Part shown: positions 63,670-64,000 of the stretch, one piece after another
Position numbering within the stretch: position 1 is the first letter of the stretch
How the letters are laid out: each line of letters begins with the position of its first letter
Assembly (NCBI RefSeq): GCF_000422985.1
Contig: NZ_AUHC01000001.1
Coordinates: 1 to 64,000 of the forward strand
Length of the DNA: 64,000 bases
Direction of reading: 5' to 3'
Source: Erythrobacter cryptus DSM 12079
GTDB lineage: Bacteria > Pseudomonadota > Alphaproteobacteria > Sphingomonadales > Sphingomonadaceae
Position numbers and translations under genes: made by a program
The notes under the pieces: generated by a model
Database searches by the model: none
What the model was told of the DNA's origin: nothing
The model's input: the letters and a program-made list of their open reading frames with translations, nothing else

Positions 63670-64000
63670 TCAGCGGCGCCGCAGCCGATCGGGGGTGAGC
63701 TCGGCGATGTGCTTCACCCCCATCAGCCGCATCCCCCGCTCGATCTCGTCCTTGAGGATGGCCAGCGCGCGCGCGACCCCGGCCTCTCCCGCGGCGGCGA
63801 GGGCGTAGAGATAGAGCCGCCCGCCAGAGGCCGCGCTGGCGCCACTGCACAGCGCCTTCAAGACATGGGTGCCGCGGCGGATGCCGCCATCGCAGATGAT
63901 CTCGATCTTGCCGCCCACCGCATCAACGATCTCCGGAAGCTGGTCAAACGGCGCGCGGCTGCCGTCGAGCTGGCGCCCGCCGTGGTTCGAGATCATGATC
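63670..64000 (-). CDS. FMN-dependent alpha-hydroxy-acid dehydrogenase, C-terminal part (runs off the window)
   Basis: The last about 110 residues of an LldD-type protein. The FMN/substrate motif SNHGGRQLDG, CDGGIRRGTHVLKAL and YLYALAAAGEAGV are all present; catalytic His is in NHGG. It belongs to the L-lactate dehydrogenase/glycolate oxidase family. The reading frame is open to the end of the window, so the N-terminus is missing. The usual GRPYLYGL is GRLYLYAL here. Confidence 0.85.
   Translation of the reverse strand, partial: IMISNHGGRQLDGSRAPFDQLPEIVDAVGGKIEIICDGGIRRGTHVLKALCSGASAASGGRLYLYALAAAGEAGVARALAILKDEIERGMRLMGVKHIAELTPDRLRRR

Noticed and set aside
1..64000. CRISPR array, prophage or integrative element
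   Set aside because: No regularly spaced repeats, no integrase or phage structural genes, and no direct repeats around the tRNA genes that would suggest an attachment site.

Overview
The window is a GC-rich chromosomal segment with dense, mostly operonic coding and short intergenic gaps. The gene content and order point to an alphaproteobacterium of the order Sphingomonadales: DUF2842 / 5-formyl-THF cyclo-ligase / 6S RNA / zapA next to tkt-gap-pgk-aldolase, a PrsK/PrsR exosortase-A module, an ImuA-ImuB-DnaE2 mutasome under GAAC-N7-GAAC LexA boxes, and an OprC-like TonB receptor. This placement is inferred from gene families and synteny; no 16S or marker search could be run.

Layout. 1-1.3 kb: the 3' part of a decayed IS5-family element whose transposase has two frameshifts and three short palindrome-like insertions. 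1.4-2.5 kb: tRNA-Pro and thyA. 2.7-6.4 kb: a branched-chain 2-oxoacid dehydrogenase operon (E1 alpha, E1 beta, E2). 6.5-8.45 kb: tRNA-Asp, then the minus-strand unit coiled-coil gene, zapA, 6S RNA, 5-formyl-THF cyclo-ligase, DUF2842. 8.7-15.7 kb: central carbon genes (tkt, gap, pgk, class I aldolase) with a hotdog thioesterase, a membrane protein and a thiE-like gene. 15.7-18.8 kb: DUF2946 protein, copper-type TonB receptor, exported protein. 19-24.3 kb: efp, inositol-phosphatase family gene, tRNA-Leu, SLC13-type transporter, M20 amidohydrolase, small ORF. 24.3-27.4 kb: aceA divergent from a ScfR/RamB-type regulator. 27.5-33.9 kb: exosortase-A-type EPS glycosyltransferase, PrsK, PrsR and a TPR lipoprotein. 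33.9-38.7 kb: a BASS transporter, a DUF475 membrane protein, panB and a cationic amino-acid permease preceded by a short coupled ORF.

38.7-47.7 kb is the most distinctive region, an SOS island. One LexA-box promoter drives imuA-imuB. After a PilZ gene, a second LexA-box promoter drives a radical-SAM DNA-repair protein, a fusion of a SAM-linked DNA-metabolism domain to UdgX, and dnaE2. Both LexA boxes sit on the -10 element of a recognisable promoter (17-bp spacer). In the imuA case the predicted transcript start falls at the initiator ATG, which suggests a leaderless mRNA.

47.7-54 kb holds the phosphate module on the minus strand: phoR, then a candidate Pho box, then pstC-pstA-pstB-phoU-phoB, with no pstS. 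54-61.1 kb carries tRNA-Glu, recJ, a flavodoxin-like protein, an unknown gene abutting an AHH-nuclease-like gene, a nitronate monooxygenase-like enzyme, an amidohydrolase and a DUF2189 protein. 61.2-64 kb carries leuA with a Leu-rich leader peptide and attenuator-like hairpin, an exported I78-inhibitor-like lipoprotein, and the C-terminus of an FMN-dependent alpha-hydroxy-acid dehydrogenase that runs off the window.

No CRISPR array, prophage or conjugative module was seen. The most notable items are the split SOS island, the two leader-peptide candidates (leuA and the amino-acid permease), and the palindromic insertions inside the IS transposase.
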